From assembly GCF_012273655.1 (NCBI RefSeq), contig NZ_JAAWWP010000010.1, positions 1 to 64,000 of the forward strand: DNA of 64,000 nt, given 5' to 3'. The position numbers were made by a program, and so were the translations under genes. Source of the DNA: Streptomyces physcomitrii. GTDB taxonomy: Bacteria; Actinomycetota; Actinomycetes; Streptomycetales; Streptomycetaceae. Every line of letters begins with the position of its first letter. Within the stretch, counting starts at the first letter, position 1. The notes beneath the pieces were generated by a model. That model was given only the letters and a program-made list of their open reading frames with translations. It ran no database searches and was not told the DNA's origin. Positions 15,019 through 23,989 of the stretch are shown here, in pieces.

Positions 15019-15753
15019 ATGCCCGTCCCCGGAGCAGACGGCGGACCCGCACGGTCCAGCGTCCTGGACCTGCTGCGCGAGCGGTCCAGCGTACGGAAGT
15101 TCACCTCCGAGCCGGTGGACCCCGAGCTGCTCGACGCGGTGCTCGAAGCGGCGCTGCGGGCGCCGACCTCCTTCAACTTCCAGCCGTACTCCCTGATCGT
15201 GGTGACCGAGGAGCGCCGCAGAAAGGAGCTGGCGGACATCCTGCGCAAGGAGTTCGTCGGCGAGTGCGCCGCCTTCGTCCTGGTCTGCGGCGACCTCTCG
15301 GCACTGCCCCGCAAGGGCGAGACCTACGGGGTGCCGCTCGACGACCGGCTCGCCGACGCCAGCCTCTCCGCGACCATCGACGCCTCGATGGTCGGCATGT
15401 GCCTCTCGCTGGCCGCGAGTTCGGTGGGCCTCGGCTCCGTCATGGTCGGCGCGGTGCGCAACGCCCCGGCGGCGGTGGCCGAGTTGTGCGCCCTGCCCCC
15501 GTCGGTGACCCCGCTCTTCGGGATCTGCCTGGGCCGCCCCGCCGAGGTGCCGCCGCCGAGGCCCCGGCTCCGCAGCGACCTGGTGGTGCACCGGGAGCAC
15601 TACCGCGACGCCGCCCGCGAACGCGCCGCCCTGCCGAGCGCGGCCACCCTGCGCAAGCCCGGCGGCGACCTCTCCGCGGGCGACCTCGCCGAGTGGCGCG
15701 GCCAGGTCGTCAAGGGCCTGCGCCTCTCCCGCCGCCGGGACGAGCTGCCCTGA
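15019..15753 (+). CDS. Nitroreductase-family flavoprotein
   Basis: FMN oxidoreductase of 244 residues. The FMN-phosphate segment RERSSVRKFTSEPVD and the APTSFNFQPYSLIVV segment are typical of the nitroreductase fold, as are the later ASMVGMCLSLAASSVGLGSVMVG helix and LFGICLGRP. I prefer the ATG at 15019 because AGAGGGAG precedes it at good spacing; an in-frame ATG at 14986 would add 11 residues. It is the first gene after the stem-loop. In RiPP pathways this fold performs dehydrogenation (azoline oxidation) or ene-reduction, but the precursor has no Cys, and Ser/Thr heterocyclisation would need a cyclodehydratase that I do not see. Confidence 0.85.
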   Translation: MPVPGADGGPARSSVLDLLRERSSVRKFTSEPVDPELLDAVLEAALRAPTSFNFQPYSLIVVTEERRRKELADILRKEFVGECAAFVLVCGDLSALPRKGETYGVPLDDRLADASLSATIDASMVGMCLSLAASSVGLGSVMVGAVRNAPAAVAELCALPPSVTPLFGICLGRPAEVPPPRPRLRSDLVVHREHYRDAARERAALPSAATLRKPGGDLSAGDLAEWRGQVVKGLRLSRRRDELP

Positions 15754-15854
15754 GCGGCAGCGAACTCCCGTACACACAGGGGCCGTTGAGCCCCGGTACA
15801 CGGCGGCGCGGGCAGCACCAGACCAGCCAGACGGAGACGGAGGTGGACGGACGG

Positions 15855-17705
15855 ATGTGCCGCATCTACGGACACATGGGCGGCGGGGCCTTGCCCGAGG
15901 ACCTGCGGCTGACCGGCGCCGCGCTGCGCCACGGCGGCCCCGACGGGCACTACCTCGACGAGGGCGGCGGCTGGGCGCTCGGCGCGACCCGGCTCGCCGT
16001 GATGGCCCCCGACCAGGGCGCGCAGCCCTACCGTCACGGTCCGGTGCGGGTCGTCTTCAACGGCGAGATCTACAACCACCGTGCGCTGCGGGCCCAGTTG
16101 GCCCGGGACGGCTACCACATCGCCGACCGGTGCGACGGCGCCGTGCTCCCCGCGCTCTACCACCGCTACGGTCTCTCCTTCACCGAGCACCTGGACGGCA
16201 TGTACGCGCTGGCGGTCCTGGACCTGCGCGCGGAGCCGAAGCTGGTGCTCAGCGTCGACGAGAGCGGCGTCAAACCGCTCTACTACCACCGCGACCGGCA
16301 GGGCGGCCTCTCCTTCGCCTCCGAACCCGGCGCCCTCGGGATCCTGTGCGGCGCGGGCGCCCGGCTGCGGCCCGAGGCCCTGGACACCTACCTGACCACC
16401 AAGACGCCGCTCGGCCCGCGCACCGTCTTCACCGACATCACGGCGATGGAGCCCGCCGAGACCCTGGTCGTCACCCCCGGCCGCCCGCCGCGCCCCTACC
16501 GCCGCCGCGCGCCCGCCGTCCCCGCACTGCCCGCGGGGAGTCTGACCGAGGCCGCCGACGGGCTGCGGTCGCTGCTGCGCGCGGAGACCGGCCGGCTCGC
16601 GGTGGCCGACGCCCCGGTGGCCGCGGTGCTCAGCGGCGGCCTCGACTCCTCCCTGGTGACCGGGCTGCTCGCCCGGGAGATCCCCGGAGTGCACTGCTTC
16701 CACATCCGCTACCGGGGCTCCTGGCCCGCCGACGAGTCCGGCCACGCCCGCACCGCGGCCCGCGCCTTCGGCGCCCGGCTGCACGAGGTCGTCCTCGACC
16801 CCGCCCGGATACCCGAGGAACTCCCGCGCACCGTACGGGCCTTGGGGCAGCCCAACGCCGATCCGATCACCGTGAGCACGCTCGCCCTGTTCCGCGCGGT
16901 GCGCGAGGCCGGCTTCACCGTCGCGCTGACCGGAGACGCCGCGGACGAACTCTTCGGCGGCTACGACCGCACCCGCGCCGCCGTCACCGCCGAGGGCGAC
17001 TGGGCGGGCGATTACGTGCGCGCCCTCGCCGCGGTGCCGCCCGCGCTGCGCGCCGCGCTCTACCACCCGGAGTACCGGGCACTGCTGCGCGGCACCACCA
17101 CGGCCGAGCAGGAGCTGCTGCGGCGGCTGCGCGGCCGGGACGGCGACCGCCTCGCCGCGCTCACCGAGATCGAGACCGGCCTGCGGATGCCCGCCTACCA
17201 CCTGCGCCGGGTGGACCATCTGAGCATGGCCGGTGCCGTCGAGGTGCGGCCGCCGTTCTGCCAGCGCTCGGTCACCGGCGCCGCCCGGCAGCTGCCCGAT
17301 CATCTGAAGGTGCACGGCGGGGTCGGCAAGCGGGTGCTCCAGGAGGCCGCCCGCGGACTGGTCCCGGAGTCCGTGCGCACCCGCGTCAAACAGCCCTTCA
17401 CGCTCCCCGTCGCGGCGATGCTGACCCCCGGCACCCCGCTGTTCGACTATGCCCGCGAGGTGCTGGCGCCCTCCGAACTCCGCTTGTCAGCACCGGAGTT
17501 GGACCCCGCCGCCGTCGCCAGGCTGCTCGACCGGCAGGCCGCGGCGCCGGACGCGACCTCGGCGCTCGCCGTCTGGTCGCTCCTCGTCTTCGAACTCTGG
17601 CGGCGCGAGGCGGGCCGGCCCCTGCCCGGCCGGGCACCCGCCCGCCACGGCACGGCAATCCGCTACGGCACGTCCGGCGCCGTACGGGCGGAGCGTGCGG
17701 CATGA
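15855..17705 (+). CDS. AsnB-type glutamine-dependent amidotransferase (asparagine synthetase-like)
   Basis: 616-residue class II amidotransferase. The ATG at 15855 is followed at once by the catalytic Cys2 (MCRIYGHMGG), which fixes the start; the N-terminal glutaminase also shows RHGGPDG-like and NGEIYNH segments. The synthetase domain carries the pyrophosphate loop SGGLDSS at ~260-266 and the GDAADELFGGYDR motif, so both half-reactions look intact. The reaction would be ATP-dependent amidation (or another acyl-adenylate chemistry) of a carboxylate. It starts 101 bp after the nitroreductase and its stop overlaps the next start as ATGA. A lasso cyclase role is unlikely because no lasso B proteins accompany it. 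Confidence 0.88.
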   Translation: MCRIYGHMGGGALPEDLRLTGAALRHGGPDGHYLDEGGGWALGATRLAVMAPDQGAQPYRHGPVRVVFNGEIYNHRALRAQLARDGYHIADRCDGAVLPALYHRYGLSFTEHLDGMYALAVLDLRAEPKLVLSVDESGVKPLYYHRDRQGGLSFASEPGALGILCGAGARLRPEALDTYLTTKTPLGPRTVFTDITAMEPAETLVVTPGRPPRPYRRRAPAVPALPAGSLTEAADGLRSLLRAETGRLAVADAPVAAVLSGGLDSSLVTGLLAREIPGVHCFHIRYRGSWPADESGHARTAARAFGARLHEVVLDPARIPEELPRTVRALGQPNADPITVSTLALFRAVREAGFTVALTGDAADELFGGYDRTRAAVTAEGDWAGDYVRALAAVPPALRAALYHPEYRALLRGTTTAEQELLRRLRGRDGDRLAALTEIETGLRMPAYHLRRVDHLSMAGAVEVRPPFCQRSVTGAARQLPDHLKVHGGVGKRVLQEAARGLVPESVRTRVKQPFTLPVAAMLTPGTPLFDYAREVLAPSELRLSAPELDPAAVARLLDRQAAAPDATSALAVWSLLVFELWRREAGRPLPGRAPARHGTAIRYGTSGAVRAERAA

Positions 17706-18715
17706 CCCGCGGCTGGATCGCCTACGCCGCCGGCAGCCCCTGCCCCACCCTGGTCCTGCTGCGCGAGGACGGCTGGCCCACCCGGCGGAGCGCGCTGAGC
17801 GGACTGCTCCACGGGGTGTACGAGACCCTGTGCGCGCGGGGCGCGGGCCACGTACTGAAGATCGCCCTGGTCTCCCCGTCCACCGCCTCCGCCGTGGGCC
17901 TCGACTACCGCTTCGTGCAGGTGGTCCCGGGCGAGCCCAACCGCCTTGAGTTCGGCGGCAGTTGCGGCCACTCCATCCTCAGCGCGGTGCTCAGCGCGAG
18001 CCGCGCCGGGACGCCGGCGCCGCTGCGGGCGGGCGACCGGGTCCGGGTGCGGGTCCTCAACAACGAGGACATCGTCGTCTGCGAGGCCTTGGAGGTCGGC
18101 CCCGCGGGCGGCCACGCCACCTTCACCGTGCGCTTCCGCCGCACCTCGCCCACCCGGCTCGGCAGCACCCTGCTGCTCGGCGAACCGGTCAGCACCCTGC
18201 CGGACGGCGGCCCGCCCTTCTCCCTGGTCTCGCTCGGCAATCCGTATGTCTTCGCGGACGCCCGGGCCTTCGGCGTGCACACCGAGGCGGAGCTGTTCGG
18301 CGCCGGGGAGCCGCTGTTCCGCCGCCTGTCGGGGCTGCGCGAGGCGGTCGCCCGGCGCCTCGGCTGGACCTCGCCCTGCTTCCCCAAGATCGCCGCACTG
18401 CTGCCCGGCGCCCAGGGCGCGCTGAGCGCCCGGGCGATCTCGGTGCCCTCCTGGCACCCCTCGCTGGCACTGACCGGCGCCACCTGCCTGGCCGCCGCGA
18501 GCGCGGTGCCCGGCACGGTACCGGCCCGCCTCGGCGCGCTGCCCGGGGAGCGGCTGACGATCCGCACCCCCGGCGGGGACTCGGTGGTCCGGGTCACCGC
18601 GAGCGCCGACCGCCTCCTGGAGGTGAGCGTCTCGCCGAAGACGGTGCGCATGGTCGCGGTGCTCGACCTCCCGGACCTGGCGCCCGCCCCCGAGCCCACC
18701 CTCTCGGCACCCTGA
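17702..18715 (+). CDS. PrpF-family isomerase/tautomerase (DAP-epimerase fold)
   Basis: 337-residue protein with the PrpF layout: an N-terminal AAGSPCPTLVL segment, the first active-site region FGGSCGHS, SLGNPYVFADA, and the C-terminal HPSLALTGATCLAAASAVPGT, which matches the PrpF TGAxCxAxAxxxPG signature closely. Known members isomerise 2-methylaconitate or tautomerise 4-oxalomesaconate by proton transfer. Cys residues are present in both active-site regions. It is coupled to the AsnB-like gene by an ATGA overlap, suggesting successive steps on one substrate. The true substrate is unknown. Confidence 0.8.
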   Translation: MTRGWIAYAAGSPCPTLVLLREDGWPTRRSALSGLLHGVYETLCARGAGHVLKIALVSPSTASAVGLDYRFVQVVPGEPNRLEFGGSCGHSILSAVLSASRAGTPAPLRAGDRVRVRVLNNEDIVVCEALEVGPAGGHATFTVRFRRTSPTRLGSTLLLGEPVSTLPDGGPPFSLVSLGNPYVFADARAFGVHTEAELFGAGEPLFRRLSGLREAVARRLGWTSPCFPKIAALLPGAQGALSARAISVPSWHPSLALTGATCLAAASAVPGTVPARLGALPGERLTIRTPGGDSVVRVTASADRLLEVSVSPKTVRMVAVLDLPDLAPAPEPTLSAP

Positions 18716-18786
18716 ACAGCCCTCCCCCGCAGGCGAGTTCACCCCGCCCCAGGGCTCTCCCCCCACAACCCCGAACGGAGTGGACC

Positions 18787-20340
18787 GTGCACACCTCCCC
18801 CGGCCACGGCGGCCCGGCCGCCCCCGCCCCGTACGACCTCCTGGTCCGCGGCGGCACCGTCGTCACCCCGCGCGGCAGCGAGCGCGCGGACATCGCCGTC
18901 CGCGCGGGCCGGATCGCCGCGCTGCTGCCGCCGTCCGGGAACGGCAGCGGCGCGGGCCCGGCGGCGCGGGCCGCGCGGGTGCTGGACGCCTCCGGGCTGC
19001 ATGTACTGCCGGGGCTGATCGACTCCCATGTGCACTTCCGCACACCCGGGCTGACCCACAAGGAGGAGTGGAGCACCGGCTCCCGGGCGGCGGTCGCGGG
19101 CGGCGTCACCACCGTCATCGACATGCCCAACACGGTGCCGCCCCTGGTCGAACCCGCCGAACTGGACCGCCGCCGCGCCCTGATCGAGGGCCGCAGCCTG
19201 GTGGACTACCGCTTCCACGCGGGCATCGACACCACCCGTATCGAGGCGATGCGGGAGTGGCCGCGGGGCGCCGGGAGTTCCTTCAAGGTCTTCCTCAGCG
19301 GCCACCACACCGCGCCGACCGTGGTCCGCGAGGAGGCCGATCTGCGGCGGATCTTCGCCCTCGCCGCCGAGGGCGGCGCCACCCTGCTCTTCCACTCCGA
19401 GGACGACACCGTCTTCGCCCTCCTCGACCGCTGGCAGCCCGCCCCCACCCGGTACGCGGACTACGCGCGGCACCGGCCGCGCACCGGGGCGCTGGTCGCC
19501 ACCGCGAAGCTGGTGCGGCTCGCGGCGGAGTACCGGGTGGCCACCCATGTGGTGCACGTCGCCACCCGCGAGGAGGCCGACCTGCTCGCCGCCGCCGCGG
19601 CCGACGGCATCCCGGTCACCTTCGAGGTGACGGGTCATCACCTCACCTTCGTGGACGCGGACATCAGCAGGCTCGGCCCCCGGATCAGGCTCCGCCCCGC
19701 GATCCGCGACGACCCCGACCGGCGGCGGCTCTGGGAGGCGGTCCACGAGGGCGAGGCCGCCACCATCGGCAGCGACCACTCGCCGCACACCGTCGAGGAG
19801 AAGGCCCGCCCGGTGCCCGACGTGCCGCCGGGACTGCCCGGCGTCCAGGAGCTGTTCGGCACCGTCTGGCACGGGCTGCGCAGCCGCAGGCCCGAGGAGT
19901 CTCCGGACACCCTGCTGCCGCTGCTCGCCGCCCGACTCGCCCTGCGCCCGGCCCAGTTGTTCGGCCTGGCCTCCCGCAAGGGCAGCATCGAGGCGGGCAA
20001 GGACGCCGACCTCGTCCTGGTGGACGCGGCGGCGCCCTGGACGATGACCCCCGACCGGGTGCACGCCAAGTGCGGCTGGTCCGCGTACGAGGGGGCGCCG
20101 CTGCTCGGGGTGGTGCACACCACGGTGCGGCGGGGCCAGGTCGTCTACCAGGAGACGGGCGGGCGGGGCGAGTTCGGGGTCCCGGACGGGCAGTGGCTGG
20201 CCGCGCCGGAGATCCCGGCGGGGACGCCCGCGTACGGGGACACGGCGGCGGCGGACGGACGGACGGCGGGCAACGGGCACCCGGGGAAGCCGGGGCGCGG
20301 ACACGCGGCGGAGCCGGGAGACGCGTGCAGCCTGCACTAA
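18787..20340 (+). CDS. Dihydroorotase/hydantoinase-like amidohydrolase
   Basis: Cyclic-amide hydrolase of 517 residues. Metal-binding motifs run in order: DSHVHFR (HxH), SSFKVFLSG with the Lys expected to be carbamylated, HSEDD, HVVHVAT, and GSDHSPH with the catalytic Asp. It ends with the usual beta-sandwich strand (GSIEAGKDADLVLVD). The GTG at 18787 has GGAG 6 nt upstream. In this cluster it could open or, in reverse, close an imide or dihydropyrimidine-like ring formed after the amidation step. The final ~60 residues are low-complexity Gly/Ala and probably unstructured. A housekeeping pyrC role is unlikely given the context. Confidence 0.85.
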   Translation: MHTSPGHGGPAAPAPYDLLVRGGTVVTPRGSERADIAVRAGRIAALLPPSGNGSGAGPAARAARVLDASGLHVLPGLIDSHVHFRTPGLTHKEEWSTGSRAAVAGGVTTVIDMPNTVPPLVEPAELDRRRALIEGRSLVDYRFHAGIDTTRIEAMREWPRGAGSSFKVFLSGHHTAPTVVREEADLRRIFALAAEGGATLLFHSEDDTVFALLDRWQPAPTRYADYARHRPRTGALVATAKLVRLAAEYRVATHVVHVATREEADLLAAAAADGIPVTFEVTGHHLTFVDADISRLGPRIRLRPAIRDDPDRRRLWEAVHEGEAATIGSDHSPHTVEEKARPVPDVPPGLPGVQELFGTVWHGLRSRRPEESPDTLLPLLAARLALRPAQLFGLASRKGSIEAGKDADLVLVDAAAPWTMTPDRVHAKCGWSAYEGAPLLGVVHTTVRRGQVVYQETGGRGEFGVPDGQWLAAPEIPAGTPAYGDTAAADGRTAGNGHPGKPGRGHAAEPGDACSLH

Positions 20341-20383
20341 GGTCGTCCTTCCGTGCCCGCACACCCGGGGAGGTCGCCGCACG

Positions 20384-21787
20384 GTGACGCGTTCAGCCGG
20401 TTCACCCGTCCTCGCCTCGCGGGATGTCGCCCTGCTCTGGGGGACGACGATCTGCGACTCCGGGGCCACCTGGATCATCCGTATCGTCATCTTCGTCCAG
20501 GTCCTGGAACACCACTCGACCTCGGCACTCGCGGTGGTCGAACTCGTCGGCGTACTGCCCTCGTTGCTCTTCATGCCGCTGGCCGGGACGATCGCCGACC
20601 GTTACAGCGCCCGGGTCCTCTCGCTCATCGCGATGACCGCCCAGACCCTGTGCACCGGCGCCCTCTTCCTCGCCTTCGACCACGGCCCGGCCGCCATCGC
20701 CCCGGTCTACGCCCTGCTGACCCTCGCCAACTCCCTCTGGCCGCCCGCCCGGCAGACCTGGCTCTACCTGATGGTGGCCCCGCACCAGCGCACCGCCGCC
20801 AACGGCGCGATCGGCTCGGTGCAGGGCCTGATGACCGTGGTCGGCGGCGCCGCGGGCGGCGTGCTCACCGCCTGGCAGCCCGGCGGAACCATCCTGGTGG
20901 CACTGGGAGTTCAGACCGTCGCCGTACTCGCCGTCTCCTTCGTACGGACCCCGGGACGGACATCCGCGCACCGCACCGGCACCGACGGGCACCCGCGCCC
21001 GGAGACGGGCCGGCAGACGGCAGCCGCCCAGGCGACTCCGCAGCCGGAGTCAACTCCCGTCACCGGCAAGCAACATGACGGCCCCTCAACCAGGCTCCCC
21101 CGCCCACCGATCGACACGGAGGAAGCCGCCCGCCCCTCCCTGCGCCGGGAGGTGCGCGAGGGCGTCACGGTCGTGGGCCGCTACCCGCTCGCCCGCTCCC
21201 TGATCTGGGTGGGCCTCGCCTGGGGCTTCATCAGCGGCGGCTTCAACGTCCTGGTCGCGGGCCTCGCCCTGAACGTCCTGCACGGCGACAGCTCGGTACT
21301 GAGCCTGTTCTACGTGGTGGACGGCACCGCCGTGCTGGTCGGCAGCCTCCTCGCGGCCCGCATCCGCCGCACCCGGCATCTGCGCTACTACGCGCTCGCC
21401 TACGTCGGCCAAGGCGTCTTCTGGGCACTGATGTTCACCTCCGGGCACATCTGGCTCGGGGCCGCCCTCTTCGGCGCCATGCGCCTGGTCAGCGGCGTGA
21501 TCATCGCCCTGGACACCACGATCCTGCTCGACACCGTCCCGGAGGCCTTCCGGGGCCGGGTCACCAGCCTGCACATGACCAGCTACAACGCCGTCTCGCA
21601 GCTCTCCCTCGCGGTGATCAGCGGACTGCTCGCCGTGGTCGGCATCGAGCCGGTCGGCATCGCCACCGGCGTCCTGTCCGCCCTCGTCGGCCTCCTGTGG
21701 TGGACGACCACCGCCCGCCACAACCACGCGGCGTACCTGGGCGCGGCATCCCCGCAACCGACGGCGACGGCCTCGCTGCCGCGCTGA
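20384..21787 (+). CDS. MFS exporter (probable product efflux of the RiPP cluster)
   Basis: 467-residue major facilitator with about 10-12 membrane helices. The motif-A-like loop reads GTIADRYSARVLS, and a long hydrophilic central loop (~185-250, rich in Thr, Gln and Pro) separates the halves. It resembles EntS-like or macrolide-type exporters. The GTG at 20384 follows GGGGAGG at ~20367-20373. It is the last gene of the co-directional cluster and the only transporter in it, so export of the product is the natural inference. No ABC transporter or dedicated leader peptidase is present. Confidence 0.85.
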   Translation: MTRSAGSPVLASRDVALLWGTTICDSGATWIIRIVIFVQVLEHHSTSALAVVELVGVLPSLLFMPLAGTIADRYSARVLSLIAMTAQTLCTGALFLAFDHGPAAIAPVYALLTLANSLWPPARQTWLYLMVAPHQRTAANGAIGSVQGLMTVVGGAAGGVLTAWQPGGTILVALGVQTVAVLAVSFVRTPGRTSAHRTGTDGHPRPETGRQTAAAQATPQPESTPVTGKQHDGPSTRLPRPPIDTEEAARPSLRREVREGVTVVGRYPLARSLIWVGLAWGFISGGFNVLVAGLALNVLHGDSSVLSLFYVVDGTAVLVGSLLAARIRRTRHLRYYALAYVGQGVFWALMFTSGHIWLGAALFGAMRLVSGVIIALDTTILLDTVPEAFRGRVTSLHMTSYNAVSQLSLAVISGLLAVVGIEPVGIATGVLSALVGLLWWTTTARHNHAAYLGAASPQPTATASLPR

Positions 21788-21881
21788 ACGACGGGCCCGC
21801 CGCTCCGCAGGAGGGACTGCCGAGTGGCCCGCTCGCCTACAGTGACGCGGGCCGACCGCCGCCCCCGCGAAGGAGAAGCCG

Positions 21882-22235
21882 ATGCGCGTCACCGGAATCA
21901 TCGCCGACCTGAAGGTGGACGACCTCGACTCGGCCCGGGACTTCTACGCGAACTATCTCGGCCTGAGCGACGAGGAGTTCAACCTCGGCTGGGTGGCCCG
22001 CCACACCTCCCCGGAGACCGGCGCCCACCTGCAACTGCTCACCCGCGACGCCACCGCGCCGGAGGATCCGGTCGTCTCGGTCAAGGTCGACGACGTCGAG
22101 GCGGCCTTCACCGAGGCCGAGGAGCGCGGCTACGAGATCGTGCACCCGCTCACCACCGAGCCCTGGGGCGTACGCCGCTTCTGCGTCCGCGCCCCGGACG
22201 GAAACGTCCTCAACGTGGTGCAGGACCGGACCTGA
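21882..22235 (+). CDS. VOC-superfamily (glyoxalase-like) protein
   Basis: Single-domain VOC protein of 117 residues with the paired beta-alpha-beta-beta-beta layout: IIADLKVDDLDSARDFYANYLGL at the start and FCVRAPDGNVLNVVQ at the end. The conserved Glu of glyoxalase I is not obvious, so catalytic activity is uncertain. GAAGGAG precedes the ATG and TACAGT near 21838 could be its -10. It may bind a small hydrophobic or aromatic compound. It converges with glnA2. Confidence 0.85.
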   Translation: MRVTGIIADLKVDDLDSARDFYANYLGLSDEEFNLGWVARHTSPETGAHLQLLTRDATAPEDPVVSVKVDDVEAAFTEAEERGYEIVHPLTTEPWGVRRFCVRAPDGNVLNVVQDRT

Positions 22236-22265
22236 ACTCCGGCCCCGCCCCCGCCGTACCCGCCC

Positions 22266-23627
22266 CTACAACACCGGCAGCGACTTCCGCAGCTCGAAGG
22301 CCGTGACCTCGCTGCGGTACTCCTCCCACTCCTGCTTCTTGTTGCGGAGGAAGAAGTCGAAGACGTGCTCGCCGAGGGTTTCGGCGACGAGTTCGCTGCG
22401 TTCCATCAGGGCGATGGCCTCTCCGAGGTTCTGCGGGAGGGGTTCGATGCCCATGGCGCGGCGTTCGGCGTCGGAGAGGGCCCAGACGTCGTCGTCGGCG
22501 CCGGGGCCGAGTTCGTAGCCCTCCTCGATGCCCTTGAGGCCCGCGGCGAGCAGGACCGCGTAGGAGAGGTAGGGGTTGGCGCCCGAGTCCAGGGAGCGGA
22601 CCTCGACGCGGGCCGAGCCGGTCTTGCCGGGCTTGTACATCGGGACGCGGATCAGGGCGGAGCGGTTGTTGTGGCCCCAGCAGATGTACGAGGGGGCCTC
22701 GCCGCCCGCGCCCGCGGTGCGCTCGGAGCCGCCCCAGATCCGCTTGTAGGAGTTGACCCACTGGTTGGTGACCGCGGAGGTCTCGGCCGCGTGGCGAAGC
22801 AGGCCGGCGATGAAGGAGCGGCCGACCTTGGAGAGCTGGTACTCGGAGCCGGACTCGTAGAAGGCGTTGCGGTCGCCCTCGAAGAGGGAGAGGTGGGTGT
22901 GCATGCCGGAGCCGGGGTGCTCGGAGAAGGGCTTGGGCATGAAGGTGGCCTGGACGCCCTGTTCGAGGGCGACCTGCTTCATGACCAGGCGGAAGGTCAT
23001 GATGTTGTCGGCGGTGGAGAGGGCGTCGGCGTAGCGGAGGTCGATCTCCTGCTGGCCGGGGCCGCCCTCGTGGTGGGAGAACTCCACCGAGATGCCCATC
23101 GACTCCAGCATGGTGATCGCCTGGCGGCGGAAGTCCATGCCGATGTTCTGCGGGGTGTGGTCGAAGTAGCCGGAGTTGTCGGCGGGGGTGGGGCGGCTGC
23201 CGTCGAGGGGGCGGTCCTTGAGCAGGAAGAACTCGATCTCGGGGTGGGTGTAGAAGGTGAAGCCGAGGTCGGAGGTCCGCGCGAGGGCGCGCTTGAGCAC
23301 ATAGCGCGGGTCGGCGAAGGACGGGGAGCCGTCCGGCATCAGGATGTCGCAGAACATCCGGGCGGTGCCGGGGGCCTCGGCCCGCCAGGGCAGCACCTGG
23401 AAGGTGGCCGGGTCGGGCTTGGCGATCATGTCGGACTCGTAGACCCGGGCGAAGCCCTCGATGGCCGAGCCGTCGAAGCCGATGCCCTCGTCGAAGGCCT
23501 GCTCCAGCTCGGCCGGGGCCACCGCGACGGACTTGAGGAAGCCCAGCACGTCCGTGAACCACAGGCGTACGAACCGGATGTCGCGCTCCTCCAGGGTGCG
23601 GAGCACGAATTCCTGCTGCTTGTCCAT
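22266..23627 (-). CDS. glnA2: GlnA2-type glutamine synthetase-like ligase (gamma-glutamylpolyamine synthetase type)
   Basis: 453-residue GS-fold ATP ligase. The N-terminal MDKQQEFVLRTLEERD and the whole chain resemble what I remember of Streptomyces coelicolor GlnA2 (SCO2241), reported to gamma-glutamylate polyamines instead of ammonia. Catalytic segments are present: DGSAIEGF, HPEIEFFLL, SHHEGGPGQQEIDLRYADAL, the HTHLSLF loop and NRSALIRVP. I do not see the adenylylation Tyr motif (NLYDLP) of true GlnA, consistent with the GlnA2 group. A 362-bp region upstream separates it from the divergent DUF3105 gene. The symbol rests on remembered similarity. Confidence 0.88.
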   Translation of the reverse strand: MDKQQEFVLRTLEERDIRFVRLWFTDVLGFLKSVAVAPAELEQAFDEGIGFDGSAIEGFARVYESDMIAKPDPATFQVLPWRAEAPGTARMFCDILMPDGSPSFADPRYVLKRALARTSDLGFTFYTHPEIEFFLLKDRPLDGSRPTPADNSGYFDHTPQNIGMDFRRQAITMLESMGISVEFSHHEGGPGQQEIDLRYADALSTADNIMTFRLVMKQVALEQGVQATFMPKPFSEHPGSGMHTHLSLFEGDRNAFYESGSEYQLSKVGRSFIAGLLRHAAETSAVTNQWVNSYKRIWGGSERTAGAGGEAPSYICWGHNNRSALIRVPMYKPGKTGSARVEVRSLDSGANPYLSYAVLLAAGLKGIEEGYELGPGADDDVWALSDAERRAMGIEPLPQNLGEAIALMERSELVAETLGEHVFDFFLRNKKQEWEEYRSEVTAFELRKSLPVL

Positions 23628-23989
23628 TGTCGACTTCCACCCATCCTTGCTGGTCAGGCCGCCGCTCCGGGGCCACGGGGGCGCCTGGAGGGCACTGAAG
23701 CATCCCATCACAGAGTTTCGGCCGCGTTGCGGGCCGCCGCCCGTGCGGGCCTGGGCCCGCCGGTGCACGTCCACCGCCCATAGTGCCTGCTGATACGCCT
23801 CGCGGTGAGGCCAGGCCGCCGTCCGCTGCCGCGGGCGTCGCGGCGGGGGCGCCCTTGCCCCCGCGGGCCGCTCCTCATTGTGGGTCCCGGAGCCTGTTCC
23901 CGGCGAATTTCCCGCTCGCCTGGCCGTGGGCCGCCCCCTTCGCATTACGATCAGTAGACCCGCCCGTCCCGTTTCCCGAAGGACTCACC
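23628..23989. other. Divergent intergenic region between glnA2 and the DUF3105 gene
   Basis: 362 bp without a supported gene. It contains a GTTTC-N6-GTTGC motif at 23715-23730, which reads GCAAC-N6-GAAAC on the glnA2 strand, one mismatch from a GlnR-type gTnAc-n6-GaAAc unit, about 90 bp upstream of glnA2. It also contains TTACGAT near 23945 as a possible -10 for the + strand gene. Both are weak. Confidence 0.3.

Noticed and set aside
15855-17705. AsnB-like protein as a lasso peptide cyclase (C protein)
   Set aside because: It keeps the Cys2 glutaminase and the full amidotransferase layout, and there is no lasso B1/B2 pair; the precursor also lacks the Asp/Glu acceptor.
17702-18715. Diaminopimelate epimerase
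   Set aside because: The same overall fold, but the TGAxCxAxA C-terminal signature and the GNPxVF segment fit PrpF better, and the spacing of the Cys residues differs from DapF.
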